The notes beneath the pieces are model-generated. The model was given only the letters and a program-made list of their open reading frames with translations, did not search any database and had not been told where the DNA came from. DNA of 64,000 nucleotides. Source: Pseudaminobacter soli (ex Li et al. 2025). GTDB lineage: Bacteria; Pseudomonadota; Alphaproteobacteria; Rhizobiales; Rhizobiaceae. The DNA lies in assembly GCF_029892515.1 (NCBI RefSeq), contig NZ_JARXVF010000002.1, positions 124,001-188,000 of the forward strand, written 5' to 3'. Position numbers and translations under genes: made by a program. Shown here piece by piece: positions 46,161 through 54,882 of the stretch; position 1 is the first letter of the stretch; each line of letters opens with the position of its first letter.

Positions 46161-46455
46161 GTAGCCCTCTCATCGCCGCTCATCGCCATGGCCGGCAGGC
46201 CATTGATAGCACGGTGATCATCGCCGAAGCTCGCGCGAGTTGTCCCGCCGGGAAAGCAAGCGGAAACTGCCGGAACGCGGGGCGCTTTCTTGGCTCGTCT
46301 TGCTCTTTTGTCTTGCTGTCTTGACAGAAATCCAAGCGAAATTCAATCGCGCCTCAAGGCTGCCACAAGGCTTTCCGGCCGCCGATCCGGTATCCTACGC
46401 CGCTTCGACTACGAGACAACCTGACACTCCCTTGCATACCCTTGGAGGGCAAGTC

Positions 46456-47211
46456 ATGAAAATTGTCGTCATCGGAGGCACCGGCCTCATCGGATCAAAG
46501 CTCGTCAAGAAACTGCAGGAGAAGGGTCACGATGCCATCGCGGCCGCGCCCAATACCGGCGTCAACACCATCACGGGCGAGGGACTGAAAGAGGCGCTCT
46601 CCGGCGCGCAGGTCGTCGTCGATCTGGCGAACGCGCCGGTGTGGGAGGACAAGGCGGTGCTCGAATTCTTCGAGACCTCAGGCCGCAACCTGATGGCCGC
46701 GGAAACGGCCGCCGGCGTGAAGCATCATTTGGCATTGTCGATCGTCGGCAGCGACCGCAGTCCCGACAGCGGCTACCTCCGCGCCAAGGTGGCGCAGGAG
46801 AACCTGATCAAGGCGTCCGGCATTCCCTATACGATCCTGCGCTCGACGCAGTTCTTCGAGTTTGTCGGCGGCATCGTCAATTCGGGCGCAGAGGGCGACG
46901 TGGTCCGGCTGTCGCCCGCGCTGTTCCAGCCGATTGCCTCTGACGACGTGGTCGCCAACCTGGTCGAGTTGACGCTCGCACCGCCGCTGAACGACACCGT
47001 CGAGGTTGCGGGTCCGGAGGCCTGTCCGATGGACCAGTTCGGGCGCAAGTTCCTGGCCGCCAACGGCGACAAGCGCAAAGTGATCGCTGACGTGCATTGG
47101 CGCTACTTCGGCGCGGAGTTAAACGACCGATCGCTGACGCCCGGCGATCGCCCGCGCCTCGGAGCCATCCGCTTCGACGACTGGCTCAGCCGCAATGCGG
47201 TTCATAGCTGA
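46456..47211 (+). CDS. NAD(P)-binding NmrA/SDR-like protein
   Basis: A 251-residue atypical SDR with the Rossmann start MKIVVIGGTGLIGSKLVKKL and YTILRSTQFFEFVGG. It lacks the YxxxK catalytic pair at the usual place, so a redox-sensing or NAD(P)H-binding role like NmrA is possible. GGAGGGCAAGTC precedes the ATG; the upstream extension of the frame was not used. A cupin gene follows 16 bases later. Confidence 0.85.
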   Translation: MKIVVIGGTGLIGSKLVKKLQEKGHDAIAAAPNTGVNTITGEGLKEALSGAQVVVDLANAPVWEDKAVLEFFETSGRNLMAAETAAGVKHHLALSIVGSDRSPDSGYLRAKVAQENLIKASGIPYTILRSTQFFEFVGGIVNSGAEGDVVRLSPALFQPIASDDVVANLVELTLAPPLNDTVEVAGPEACPMDQFGRKFLAANGDKRKVIADVHWRYFGAELNDRSLTPGDRPRLGAIRFDDWLSRNAVHS

Positions 47212-47227
47212 AGCACAGGAGATAACC

Positions 47228-47641
47228 ATGATCATCCGAATCCTCTGCGCGGCGGCGCTGGCGGCGACTTATGGCGGCTCGGCGCATGCCCATGATGACG
47301 GAAAGGCCAAGGTGACGCTCGTCTACGACCACGTGCTCCCCAACGTGCCCGGCAAGAGCATCAAGGGCGTGCTGGTCGAGTATGCGCCGGGCGGCACATC
47401 GCCGGCGCACATCCATCCGGCATCCGCCTTCATCTACGCGACGGTCCTGCAGGGAGCGATCCGCAGCCAGGTCAACGACGGCCCGGTCGTGACCTATCAC
47501 GCCGGCGAAAGCTTCTCGGAGAATCCCGGTGATCGTCACAGTGTGAGCGAGAACGCGAGCAGCACGGAGCCCGCGCGTCTGCTCGCCGTGTTCGTGGTCG
47601 ATACCAAGGAGACCACGCTGACAACGCCAATTGAGAAGTGA
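47228..47641 (+). CDS. Exported cupin domain protein
   Basis: A 137-residue protein with a Sec leader (MIIRILCAAALAATYGGSAHA) and a cupin barrel: GGTSPAHIHPASAFIYATVLQG supplies metal-binding histidines, and ENPGDRHSVSENAS the second motif. Possibly a small dioxygenase or a binding protein. Probably co-transcribed with the NmrA-like gene. Confidence 0.85.
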   Translation: MIIRILCAAALAATYGGSAHAHDDGKAKVTLVYDHVLPNVPGKSIKGVLVEYAPGGTSPAHIHPASAFIYATVLQGAIRSQVNDGPVVTYHAGESFSENPGDRHSVSENASSTEPARLLAVFVVDTKETTLTTPIEK

Positions 47642-47737
47642 AACGAACCGTGTGTCCCGCACGCAACGCGGCGCTAGCGCCGCGTACACTGCCTTTGCCA
47701 CGGTCCCGGCAAACGTGGCGATCAACAGGAGGCAAAC

Positions 47738-48652
47738 ATGAGCTTGGAAAACACCTCACACCTCGATAGACCGGGGCTCGACGAGTTGGTTCCGTCGCGC
47801 TACGCGCTGCGGGTCGGCGAGATTGACGTGCTGGTGGTCAGCGATGGGGTGCTATCGCTGCCAGGCACGATGTTGGGCCACAACGCCGACCCGGCCGTCC
47901 GGGCGGCCTGGCTGAACGATATGTTCCTGCCGCCGGACCTGCTCGAGTGGGCACTGAACGTGGTCGTGGTGCGTAGCGGCGGCCGGACCATACTCATCGA
48001 CGCTGGGATGGGGGCCGAGTTCCCGGACCTGCCGCGAGCCGGGCGGACGGTCCAGCGACTGCAGGCCGCCGGCATCGATCTCACATCCGTGACCGACGTG
48101 GTGCTCACCCACTTGCACATGGACCACGTTGGCGGGCTGCTCGTCGACGGAGTGAGGGACCGGCTGCGTCCGGACCTGCGCATCCATGTGGCGGCCGCCG
48201 AAACCAAGTTCTGGGAGTCGCCAGATTTCTCCCGCGTCTCGATGCCGCCGGGGTTCCCGGACGCGCTTCGGCGGACGGCCAAGCGGTTCTTGCACGAGTA
48301 CCAGAGCCAGTTGCGGACGTTCGAGGAGAAGCACGAGGTGGCGCCGGGGGTGCTCGTCACGCGCACTGGCGGCCACACCCCCGGGCACAGCGTGGTCCGC
48401 CTGGCATCCGGTAGCGACCGGCTGACGTTCGCTGGCGACGCCGTGTTCCAGGTCGGGTTCGAGCACCCCGACTGGTACAACGGCTTCGAACACGACCCCG
48501 AGGAGGCGGCCCGCGTCCGGGTCCGGCTTTTGCGGGAGCTGGCAGCGAACCGCGAGTCGCTGGTGGCAACTCACCTGTCGTTCCCGTCCGTCTGCCATGT
48601 GGCGGTCGACGGCGACGTCTTTCGTTGGGTCCCGGGTCCCTGGGAGTACTGA
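47738..48652 (+). CDS. MBL-fold metallohydrolase
   Basis: A 304-residue metallo-beta-lactamase-fold protein with the zinc motif THLHMDHVGGL, a RTGGHTPGHS segment and FAGDAVFQ. It resembles AHL-lactonase/quinoprotein-like MBL hydrolases. CAGGAGGCAAAC precedes the ATG. Separate from the cupin gene by 96 bases. Substrate unknown; lactone or ester hydrolysis is plausible. Confidence 0.87.
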   Translation: MSLENTSHLDRPGLDELVPSRYALRVGEIDVLVVSDGVLSLPGTMLGHNADPAVRAAWLNDMFLPPDLLEWALNVVVVRSGGRTILIDAGMGAEFPDLPRAGRTVQRLQAAGIDLTSVTDVVLTHLHMDHVGGLLVDGVRDRLRPDLRIHVAAAETKFWESPDFSRVSMPPGFPDALRRTAKRFLHEYQSQLRTFEEKHEVAPGVLVTRTGGHTPGHSVVRLASGSDRLTFAGDAVFQVGFEHPDWYNGFEHDPEEAARVRVRLLRELAANRESLVATHLSFPSVCHVAVDGDVFRWVPGPWEY

Positions 48653-48733
48653 CCGCTTGTTGGGTTAGGGCCGAACGAGACGACCGCATGCGTTTGAACG
48701 AAACGGATGGCCGGCGGCAGGGAGGCGATCAAC

Positions 48734-49388
48734 ATGGACGTATATGAGGCAGTCACAAGCCGACGTTCGGTGCGCGGGTTCAAAGACGAGCCTGTGTCTA
48801 GGGAAGTGCTTGAGCGCGTGCTGTCCGCCGCAGCTTGGTCGCCGTCCGGATCGAACATCCAGCCGTGGAACACCTACGTGCTGACCGGCGCGGCGTTGGC
48901 CGAGCTTAAGACGCGCGCCGTCGAGCGCGTGTGCAGGGACGAGCGGCAGTACGAGATGTACCCGCCCGTGCTGAAGTCCCCGTACGGGGAGCGCCGATCC
49001 GCCTTCGGCAAGGAGCGCTACAGCGCGCTCGGCATTACGCGCGAGGACTGGGAGGCGCGCCAGCGGGCGGCCATCGGCAACTGGAACTGTTTCGGCGCGC
49101 CCGCCGCCCTGTTCTGCTACATCGACCGCGACCCTGGGCCGGCCCCAATGGGCCGACGTCGGCATGTATCTGCAGACAATCATGCTGCCGCTCCGCGCCG
49201 AAGGGCTGCACAGTTGCCCGCAGATGGCGTGGTCGCAGGTTCGCGAGACTGTCGCGGAGGTCCTGTCGCCCTCGGACCGGCTCATCCTCTTCTGCGGCAT
49301 GTCGATCGGGTACGAGGACCCCACGGTGAGTTACGCCCGTACGGGCCGCGCCCCGCTCCAGGAGACGGTCACGTTCGTCGGCGGTTAG
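48734..49388 (+). pseudogene. Nitroreductase with a frameshift
   Basis: The first 135 codons read as a nitroreductase (MDVYEAVTSRRSVRGFKDEP, SAAAWSPSGSNIQPWNTYV, flavin-binding). Near 49145 the family sequence moves to another frame, resuming WADVGMYLQTIMLPLRAEGL and ending IGYEDPTVSYARTG. The total length is one base off a multiple of three. Either a real inactivating indel or a sequencing error in a GC-rich run (GGCCGGCCCC). Confidence 0.85.
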
Positions 49389-49442
49389 CCGCAACCCGCT
49401 AATCGACCATTGCCCGGTTTCATAGGATAGTTCGGTGCTCGC

Positions 49443-49491
49443 TTGCCGAATGTCCGCTTCAGCCAAATGTATTTCGTAAGCGGACCGGCAG
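49443..49491. repeat. 49-bp dispersed repeat with hairpin, copy B
   Basis: Contains GTCCGCTT and AAGCGGAC as perfect 8-bp arms around an 18-base loop. 44 of 49 positions match 44284-44332; a partial copy lies near 62380-62440. Confidence 0.75.
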
Positions 49492-49593
49492 ATTTCGGCC
49501 CCAAAGCTTGCGGGCGGCAACGCGCCGATCCTTGTCGTTGGGCATCCAGATTGTTGGTTCCCAAAGTCGGCCATTCATTCAGGCGCCGAGGTG

Positions 49594-50793
49594 CTAACGC
49601 GAGCGCATTAAAGTGCTGCTCAGCGCTGCGGTGGCCATAAGGGTCAGGACCGCGACCGCGCCAAGAAACAGCCCGTCATAGCCAAAGCCCGATACGGCCG
49701 GCGTGCTGAGCAAGGGAGAGCAGAACTGACCGATGAACACCGAGGCGGTCAGAATGCCGCCTGCCACCCCCCGCCGATGCGGTGGCGCAAGATGGAGCGT
49801 CAGGGTGACAAAGGTGGGCGCGACCAACGCGTAACCTGCGCCGATCAGTCCAGCGCCGGCGAACGTCACGAACACCGGTGGCGACAGTACCAGCAGGAGA
49901 AACCCGGCCGCCATCGCGGCATAGCCAAACGCAAAAACGCCCGCATAGTTGATAGCGCGTTGGATGCGCGTGTAGAGCAGCGCCATGCAGCCGCCGGTCA
50001 GCATCAGTACGCTCAGGGTCATGCCCGTCAACGTGGCGCTGTCATAGCCCTGGGCATCCAGAAAGAAGGGCAACTGCGTCGGCATGATGAAGAAGAACAT
50101 GTTCGTCATCGACTGGAGCGCCACCAAGCCCAGGAACGGCATGCGCCAACGCCGCTGCTCGCCAGTCAAAGTTTCTGGGCCGGATTGCTGCTTGGCCAAG
50201 CTTCGGCGCGGCTCAACAATCGCCATCCACGTCAGGGGCAGCACGAGAACCGCCAGTCCATAGACGCCGAAAGCCAGACGTGGCGATATTGCCGCAGCCG
50301 AGCCGGCCAGCAGGATAAATACCAAGCCTCCAAAGTTTCGCGCCGAAATCTGCAACCCAGTCAGCGCGGTTCTGGTGTCGCCGGTGAAATAGTCGCCGAT
50401 CAGAGCGGTTTGCGCGGTCATGATCAACGCAACCGCCACCCCCAGAATGATGCGGCTCATGAAGATCGTCGGGAGATCCGGCAGGTACAGTCCGGCGCTT
50501 CCCGAAATCACGAACAGCAGGATGCCGGTGAGCAGCAGGGATCGGCGTCCGAACCGATCGACGGCAAGGCCTGTAAGTGGCGCCAGCAGGGCAACGCTCA
50601 ACGATGGTGCGGGAACCAGCAGACGCGTCAGCATCGCTGCGTAAGGATCGTCCGCAAAGAGGTGCTGCAGTCCCGGCAGTGCTGGGCTGATGGTGGCGTT
50701 TGCCATAACCGTCAGGGTCGCCGCCAACAAAAGCGCCACCGCCCGGCTGTCCCGCCAGACCGTTGTTTGCGCTGCATCCACCCCGCTTGTCAT
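49594..50793 (-). CDS. MFS transporter
   Basis: A 399-residue 12-helix transporter with motif A GLAVDRFGRRSLLLTG after helix 2 and a QTALIGDYF segment. The ATG at 50793 follows GAGGGACGACG; an ATG nine codons earlier has no ribosome site. Divergent from a MerR regulator, which suggests a drug or redox-compound efflux pump. Confidence 0.85.
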   Translation of the reverse strand: MTSGVDAAQTTVWRDSRAVALLLAATLTVMANATISPALPGLQHLFADDPYAAMLTRLLVPAPSLSVALLAPLTGLAVDRFGRRSLLLTGILLFVISGSAGLYLPDLPTIFMSRIILGVAVALIMTAQTALIGDYFTGDTRTALTGLQISARNFGGLVFILLAGSAAAISPRLAFGVYGLAVLVLPLTWMAIVEPRRSLAKQQSGPETLTGEQRRWRMPFLGLVALQSMTNMFFFIMPTQLPFFLDAQGYDSATLTGMTLSVLMLTGGCMALLYTRIQRAINYAGVFAFGYAAMAAGFLLLVLSPPVFVTFAGAGLIGAGYALVAPTFVTLTLHLAPPHRRGVAGGILTASVFIGQFCSPLLSTPAVSGFGYDGLFLGAVAVLTLMATAALSSTLMRSR

Positions 50794-50837
50794 CGTCGTC
50801 CCTCTTGCCAAGATCGCCATTGTGACGGAGGCTACAA

Positions 50838-50855
50838 CTTCAAGCCAACTTGAGG
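50838..50855. promoter_or_regulatory. SoxR-like operator between MFS and merR-family genes
   Basis: CTTCAAGCCAACTTGAGG matches the known SoxR box CCTCAAGTTAACTTGAGG at 15 of 18 positions and is itself a near-palindrome. It lies seven bases before the MerR-family start and about 45 bases upstream of the MFS start. Confidence 0.65.
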
Positions 50856-50861
50856 TCAAGT

Positions 50862-51290
50862 ATGAAATTGATGGATATTGGCGAGGTCGCGGAGCGCTCT
50901 GGCATCCCCCCTTCAACGCTGCGGTATTACGAGGAAATCGGCTTGATCCGCCCCATTGGCAGGCGTGGATTGCGCAGGCAGTTCGATCCGGATGTTCTGT
51001 TGAAGCTTTCCCTGATCTCCCTTGGGAGAGCAGCCGGTTTCTCGCTCCTGGAGATTGCGGCGATGTTCGGTCAGGACGGTCAACTCGACGTGCCGCGCGA
51101 CGAACTCCACGCCAAGGCAGATGATTTGCAGCGGCAGATCGCAAAACTTCGTGTTTTGCGTGACATGCTCCGGCATGTCGCCGACTGCAAGGCGCCGAGC
51201 CATCTGGAATGCCCAACGTTCCGTAAGCTCATGAAGACAGCATCGCGCACGACGAGGCCAAAGAAGCTGCCATCAAGAGCTGGGGCTTAG
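50862..51290 (+). CDS. MerR family transcriptional regulator
   Basis: A 142-residue regulator: MDIGEVAERSGIPPSTLRYYEEIGLIRP, coiled-coil dimer helix (DDLQRQIAKLRVLRDMLRHV), then C-terminal DCKAPSHLECPTFRKLM. Two cysteines occur but not the SoxR CxxCxC-x5-C cluster motif, so iron-sulfur sensing is not supported. The operator, however, is SoxR-like. Likely controls the divergent MFS gene. Confidence 0.87.
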   Translation: MKLMDIGEVAERSGIPPSTLRYYEEIGLIRPIGRRGLRRQFDPDVLLKLSLISLGRAAGFSLLEIAAMFGQDGQLDVPRDELHAKADDLQRQIAKLRVLRDMLRHVADCKAPSHLECPTFRKLMKTASRTTRPKKLPSRAGA

Positions 51291-51368
51291 CGGTATCTGG
51301 CGCCTGAGCGCGTCTTGATCTACGGTCGAATCCTTGAGTAGAAAGTGAAGAGTGACCCGCTTCAGTCA

Positions 51369-51590
51369 TCAGGGTCTGCTCGCGAAACGGCGCACGTTGA
51401 CGCCTGGCTGTCCTGTTTCCAGTGAACGGCCGTGTCGGAATATGGATGGAACATAGAGTCCAGCTCGGCTGGCTAGCCGTTTGTCACATTCGTTTACGTA
51501 AATGACCGTTTCGCGCTCCATGACGGCCACGGGGACAGCGTCGACGCTGGTCAGGGCGATGATGCGCCATCGATTTCCCCTGAAGACCAC
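51369..51590 (-). CDS. Doubtful small hypothetical protein
   Basis: A 73-codon minus-strand frame with GTG start after AGGGGC (10-base spacing): VFRGNRWRIIALTSVDAVPV, then METVIYVNECDKRL-like residues. It is protein-like in composition but matches no family I know. The 51291-51673 gap otherwise holds nothing recognised. Confidence 0.3.
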   Translation of the reverse strand: MVFRGNRWRIIALTSVDAVPVAVMERETVIYVNECDKRLASRAGLYVPSIFRHGRSLETGQPGVNVRRFASRP

Positions 51591-51673
51591 GCTTTTGCGC
51601 CCCTGACAGCACTTCCAGTGCGGCTCTCTGAAGGCGCTGAGATATCAAAGGCAGGCTAATCTGCACATCAGCC

Positions 51674-52054
51674 CTAGGCCAGTTTCGCGTACTGTTCGGC
51701 GCTAAGCACTTCGATGCACTGGAACGGTACCTTGCCTTCCACCCAGGCGTCGTGGCCGGGCGGGATCGTGTAGGACATGCCTTCGCTGAAGGACATTTGC
51801 GTCCCGTCGTTCATTCGGACGGTGATTGTCCCGGACACGACATAGCCGACATGTGAGAGCTGGCAGCTCTCGGTCTTGACCACCGGCTTCACGCATTCGG
51901 ACCATCGCCAGCCCGGCTCCATGTTCATCCGCGCGAGCGTGTAGCCCGGCAGCCGCACCACCTCGACGCGCGTCTTAGCGGGCGAGCGCACCTCGTCAGG
52001 CTTGTCATGCGATTTGGCGTCCAGTTTCGTGACGTTCATTGCAGCTTCGGCCAT
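51674..52054 (-). CDS. Cupin domain protein
   Basis: A 126-residue single-domain cupin: CQLSHVGYVVSGTITVRMND and MSYTIPPGHDAWVEG give the two cupin motifs. AGAGAGG precedes the ATG (MAEAAMNVTKLD); the longer frame was not used. Small cytosolic cupins of this kind are common and uncharacterised. Confidence 0.82.
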   Translation of the reverse strand: MAEAAMNVTKLDAKSHDKPDEVRSPAKTRVEVVRLPGYTLARMNMEPGWRWSECVKPVVKTESCQLSHVGYVVSGTITVRMNDGTQMSFSEGMSYTIPPGHDAWVEGKVPFQCIEVLSAEQYAKLA

Positions 52055-52906
52055 GACAACCTCTCTTCTTTTGAAGCGGAGCCCGACACTGCAACGCCCG
52101 GGACCGCTGTCGGATTCATACACCATTTGATCAGTATTAGCTAATGCAACAGGCATGGTTCGGCGTCGTTGGATACAACTGACACAAGCTTGGCCGGAAT
52201 GAATCCGTGTGATTGAATAGCCTGAGCCGTCCATTGGCGGTACGAAACAGCACTAAGCGCCAAACAAAGCCTGCAACGGGTCAAAGGGCGCCCGTCGCCA
52301 CGTCGCTTTTTCTCCGACTGAATGTCAGCTTGTGGCGCAATTCGTCTGTTGCCTCGGCATCAGCGATGTCCGCTTTTGATGCACGGACGGGATCGTTGGA
52401 ATGACGGACATGCGGCCCGTTGTCGTGGAGGCAACTGGTTTGTGAACCGCCCCTGGACTTGGCACAATGAGTCAGGAACGGCCTATTTGAGGTCGGGAAC
52501 TGACTGGCAGCTCGAGTTCGTTCCCATCCATAAGCGGTCAGTCGGGTTTCGGCCCAACTGCGACGTTCCTCAGGTGTTGTATGAGAACGCGGCCGCGCAG
52601 GCAGGTGGACGATGCCGCGGTCTCCTTCAAGAACCATGACCCGCTCCAATTCCTAGCGTGTCTTAGCCCCTGCGTACACTGGATGCCGAAGAGCCCGTCG
52701 TTTTTTGTCCTTCAATGGCGGGGATGGGGCGGCACCTCCATGAAGTCTTTAGAAGTGTCCAGTCTCTGGGAATTTTCTCGTTGGCGATGCGTTTGTCTAG
52801 GAGGTCCGGTAGAGGCCCAACCCCGACGATCATCGCACCAAGGTCAATCCTCCCCCTGCGATCAGCGGGCATTGGGCTCCACGGACGATTTCCCTTGGAG
52901 AAGACA
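52055..52906. other. Gene-poor stretch of 850 bases
   Basis: No gene recognised. A short core near 52545 (GCGGTCAGTCGGGTTTCGGCCC) resembles the dispersed repeat family. Overlapping frames at 52281-52649 and 52663-52872 on the minus strand carry no motif. Confidence 0.4.
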
Positions 52907-53875
52907 ATGAAACGCTATCTATCAGCACTCGCGTGCTCGGGATTGTTGAGCATTGGAGCACTCTACGGCACTCCTGCTTTTGCCAGCAGCATCGCCAGCT
53001 CACCTTCCGCAAAGCCCGCAACAGACGGCCAGACGTGGAATTTGTCCTGCACCACAGCAGCCTGCCAAGGCAAGTTTGAGTCAGCCGTCCTGGTGCGCAA
53101 ACCCGGTGATCCTGGCGGCGGCGTGCAACTCGTTCGCGGTGGCATGGGTGGCGGCGGTCACGGGATGGGCGGCGGCGGCTTCATGATGCACGGCGGCGGC
53201 GGCTTTGGCGGCTTCCGTGGCTTCCATGGAATGGGCGGCTTCCACGGCGGCTTCCCCGGGATGGGAGGCTTCCGCCGGTTTGACCGTGGCTTCCACGGCA
53301 TGGGTGGCTTCCATGGCTTCCGCAGTGAAGGCTTCCATGGCTTCCATGGCTTCGGCGGTGAAGGCTCCCGTGGCTTCCATGGCTTCGGCGGTGAAGGCTT
53401 CCGTCGCTTCCATGGCTTCGGCGGTGAAGGCTCCCGTGGCTTCCATGGCTTCGGCGGTGAAGGCTTCCGTCGCTTCCATGGCTTCGGCGGTGAAGGCTTC
53501 CGTGGCTTCCATGGCTTCGGCGGTGAAGGCTTCCGTGGCTTCCATGGCTTCCGCGGTGAAGGCTTCCATGGCTTCGGCGGTGAAGGCTTCCGTGGCTTCC
53601 ATGGCTTCGGCGGTGAAGGCTTCCGTGGCTTCCGTGGCTTCCGTGGCTTCCATGGTGAACGCTTCCGTGGCTTCAACGGCTTCGGCGGTGAAGGCTTCCG
53701 TGGCTTCCATGGCTTCGGCGGTGAACGCTTCCGTGGCTTCAATGGCTTCGGCGGTGAAGGCTTCCGTGGCTTCCATGGCTTCCGCGGGGAAGGCTTCCGT
53801 GATGGCCGCTTCTTCCATCATCGGCACTTCTTCCGTGACCACGACAACGTCTTCTTCGGTCTAGGCGTGCCCTGA
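52907..53875 (+). CDS. Exported Gly/Phe/His-rich repeat protein
   Basis: A 322-residue protein. A Sec leader (MKRYLSALACSGLLSIGALY, cleavage near AFAS) is followed by a short unique part (NLSCTTAACQGKFESAVLVR with two Cys) and then low-complexity repeats. From about residue 140 an 11-residue unit, close to GFHGFGGEGFR, repeats more than a dozen times (33-bp DNA units, 53330-53790). The tail is His/Phe-rich (FFHHRHFFRDHDN). TTGGAG precedes the ATG. The frame past the TGA stays open with plausible protein sequence to 53977 (see finding). Possibly a metal-binding or structural envelope protein. Confidence 0.78.
   Translation: MKRYLSALACSGLLSIGALYGTPAFASSIASSPSAKPATDGQTWNLSCTTAACQGKFESAVLVRKPGDPGGGVQLVRGGMGGGGHGMGGGGFMMHGGGGFGGFRGFHGMGGFHGGFPGMGGFRRFDRGFHGMGGFHGFRSEGFHGFHGFGGEGSRGFHGFGGEGFRRFHGFGGEGSRGFHGFGGEGFRRFHGFGGEGFRGFHGFGGEGFRGFHGFRGEGFHGFGGEGFRGFHGFGGEGFRGFRGFRGFHGERFRGFNGFGGEGFRGFHGFGGERFRGFNGFGGEGFRGFHGFRGEGFRDGRFFHHRHFFRDHDNVFFGLGVP
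53330..53790 (+). repeat. 33-bp tandem repeat array inside the exported protein gene
   Basis: Units such as GGCTTCGGCGGTGAAGGCTT and GGCTTCCATGGCTTC recur in register with the reading frame, with occasional longer or shorter units. The array also creates a long open frame on the opposite strand, which is only a shadow. Confidence 0.85.
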
Positions 53876-53977
53876 TCTAACTGCGATCCGTGGGTCTACC
53901 GCTACTATGGCACCTGCTACCCGGGATACTATTCAAAGTACGCTTTGGTCTTGGCCAACGTCCAGGTCTCCCATTGA

Positions 53978-54133
53978 GTAGCCGAGTTCGAAGCACCCCT
54001 CCACGAGGCGGGCTGTCCCTGTTTCAGCCGCCGTTTTCCCCGACGTGACCGACTATTCTGCCAGATCCATTCATCATGGTCACAGGAGCGAAGCTAGCCG
54101 TGATCTTGTTGCGCCGAGGGGCAAGTAGCCAAC
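53978..54133. other. Repeat-derived intergenic
   Basis: Includes CCACGAGGCGGGCTGTCCCTG (53 and 55 kb copies) and TTCCCCGACGTGACCGACTATTCTG-like sequence related to the 36.1-kb repeats, here abbreviated. No gene recognised. Confidence 0.4.
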
Positions 54134-54305
54134 GGCGCGCGGATTGCCGCAGTCCAGTGTCGCGCCTATATCTTCGCATCGATCTTGCTGACGAACATTG
54201 TTTCTGCGCCTTGGTGCCCAGACGATCTTCCTTCTCAATATCGACAACTCGCATTTTGGCACTCGGCCAAGCGCGACACTGTATTCCGATTTGAACGGAA
54301 ACCTC
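54134..54305 (+). promoter_or_regulatory. Conserved cspA 5' leader, copy 2
   Basis: Closely matches 37156-37323 read on the minus strand. Conservation over the whole leader with only scattered changes suggests a functional untranslated leader or a recent duplication. Confidence 0.55.
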
Positions 54306-54515
54306 ATGGCCACCGGAACAGTAAAGTTTTTCAACTCCACCAAAGGCTTTGGCTTTATCACCCCGGATGAGGGCGGCCCGGACGTTTTCGTCCACATTTC
54401 GGCCGTCGAACGCGCCGGCATGCGTACCCTCGTCGAGGGCCAGAAGCTTTCATTCGAAGTGGTGCGCGACCCCCGCAAGGGAAAGATCTCGGCGGACAAC
54501 CTTCAGGCGGTATGA
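54306..54515 (+). CDS. cspA: Cold-shock protein CspA, copy 2
   Basis: A 69-residue cold-shock domain protein with RNP1 KGFGFI and RNP2 VFVHIS, three residues different from copy 1. Many nucleotide differences are silent, so both copies appear to be under selection or the duplication is recent. A terminator follows. Confidence 0.93.
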   Translation: MATGTVKFFNSTKGFGFITPDEGGPDVFVHISAVERAGMRTLVEGQKLSFEVVRDPRKGKISADNLQAV

Positions 54516-54573
54516 CGCAATAGCGCTTCCGGTCTTGGACCGCGTGTTTGTTGGCCGTCTGGCCATCAGCAAA

Positions 54574-54599
54574 AGGTCGGGAGGTTCCCGGCCTTTTTT
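54574..54599 (+). terminator. Rho-independent terminator of cspA copy 2
   Basis: AGGTCGGG, AGGTT, CCCGGCCT followed by a T-run (six T). Best terminator in this region. Confidence 0.75.
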
Positions 54600-54792
54600 C
54601 CTTACCCCTCGCGAGTTGTCGGAGCGTTACAGCGGCCGTATTCATATGCGCACTCTTGCGAACTGGCGCTCCGCTCGCAGGGGACCGCCGTTCATGCGAC
54701 TAGGTGGTGCTGTCCTGTATGAGCTCACCGCAATCGAGCAGTGGGAGCGGGACAGCATCATAAGCGCCGCCCAGCCGACGAAGACCTGCTAA
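54600..54792 (+). pseudogene. Excisionase-like HTH protein lacking its start
   Basis: The frame reads LTPRELSERYSGRIHMRTLA, then GPPFMRLGGAVLYELTAIEQ and stop: a small helix-turn-helix of the AlpA/excisionase type. It has no start codon upstream of the HTH; the frame runs into the cspA terminator. The only ATG (54645) would omit the first helix. Probably truncated by the cspA duplication. Confidence 0.6.
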
Positions 54793-54853
54793 CGAGGTTT
54801 TGGAGGCGTCCACTCCATATCCGGCGCTCCGGGCCCTCGCGGCGACGTTGACC

Positions 54854-54882
54854 AAAAGAAAAGCCCCAGCTTTCGCTGGGGC
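54854..54882 (-). terminator. Strong terminator on the minus strand
   Basis: AGCCCCAGC, four bases, GCTGGGGCT: a perfect 9-bp stem followed on the minus strand by TTTCTTTT. No protein gene on the minus strand ends within 280 bases upstream, which points to a non-coding transcript. Confidence 0.7.

Noticed and set aside
49777-50853. 358-codon plus-strand open frame
   Set aside because: Antisense to the MFS transporter and rich in Gln/Arg; a shadow.
53330-53790. CRISPR-like periodic array
   Set aside because: Units are about 33 bp with no distinct spacers, stay in the reading frame and lack nearby cas genes; it is a coding tandem repeat.
53081-53842. 253-codon minus-strand frame rich in EAMEATEAFTAE repeats
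   Set aside because: It is the reverse of the Gly/Phe repeat gene; the repeat DNA keeps all frames open.
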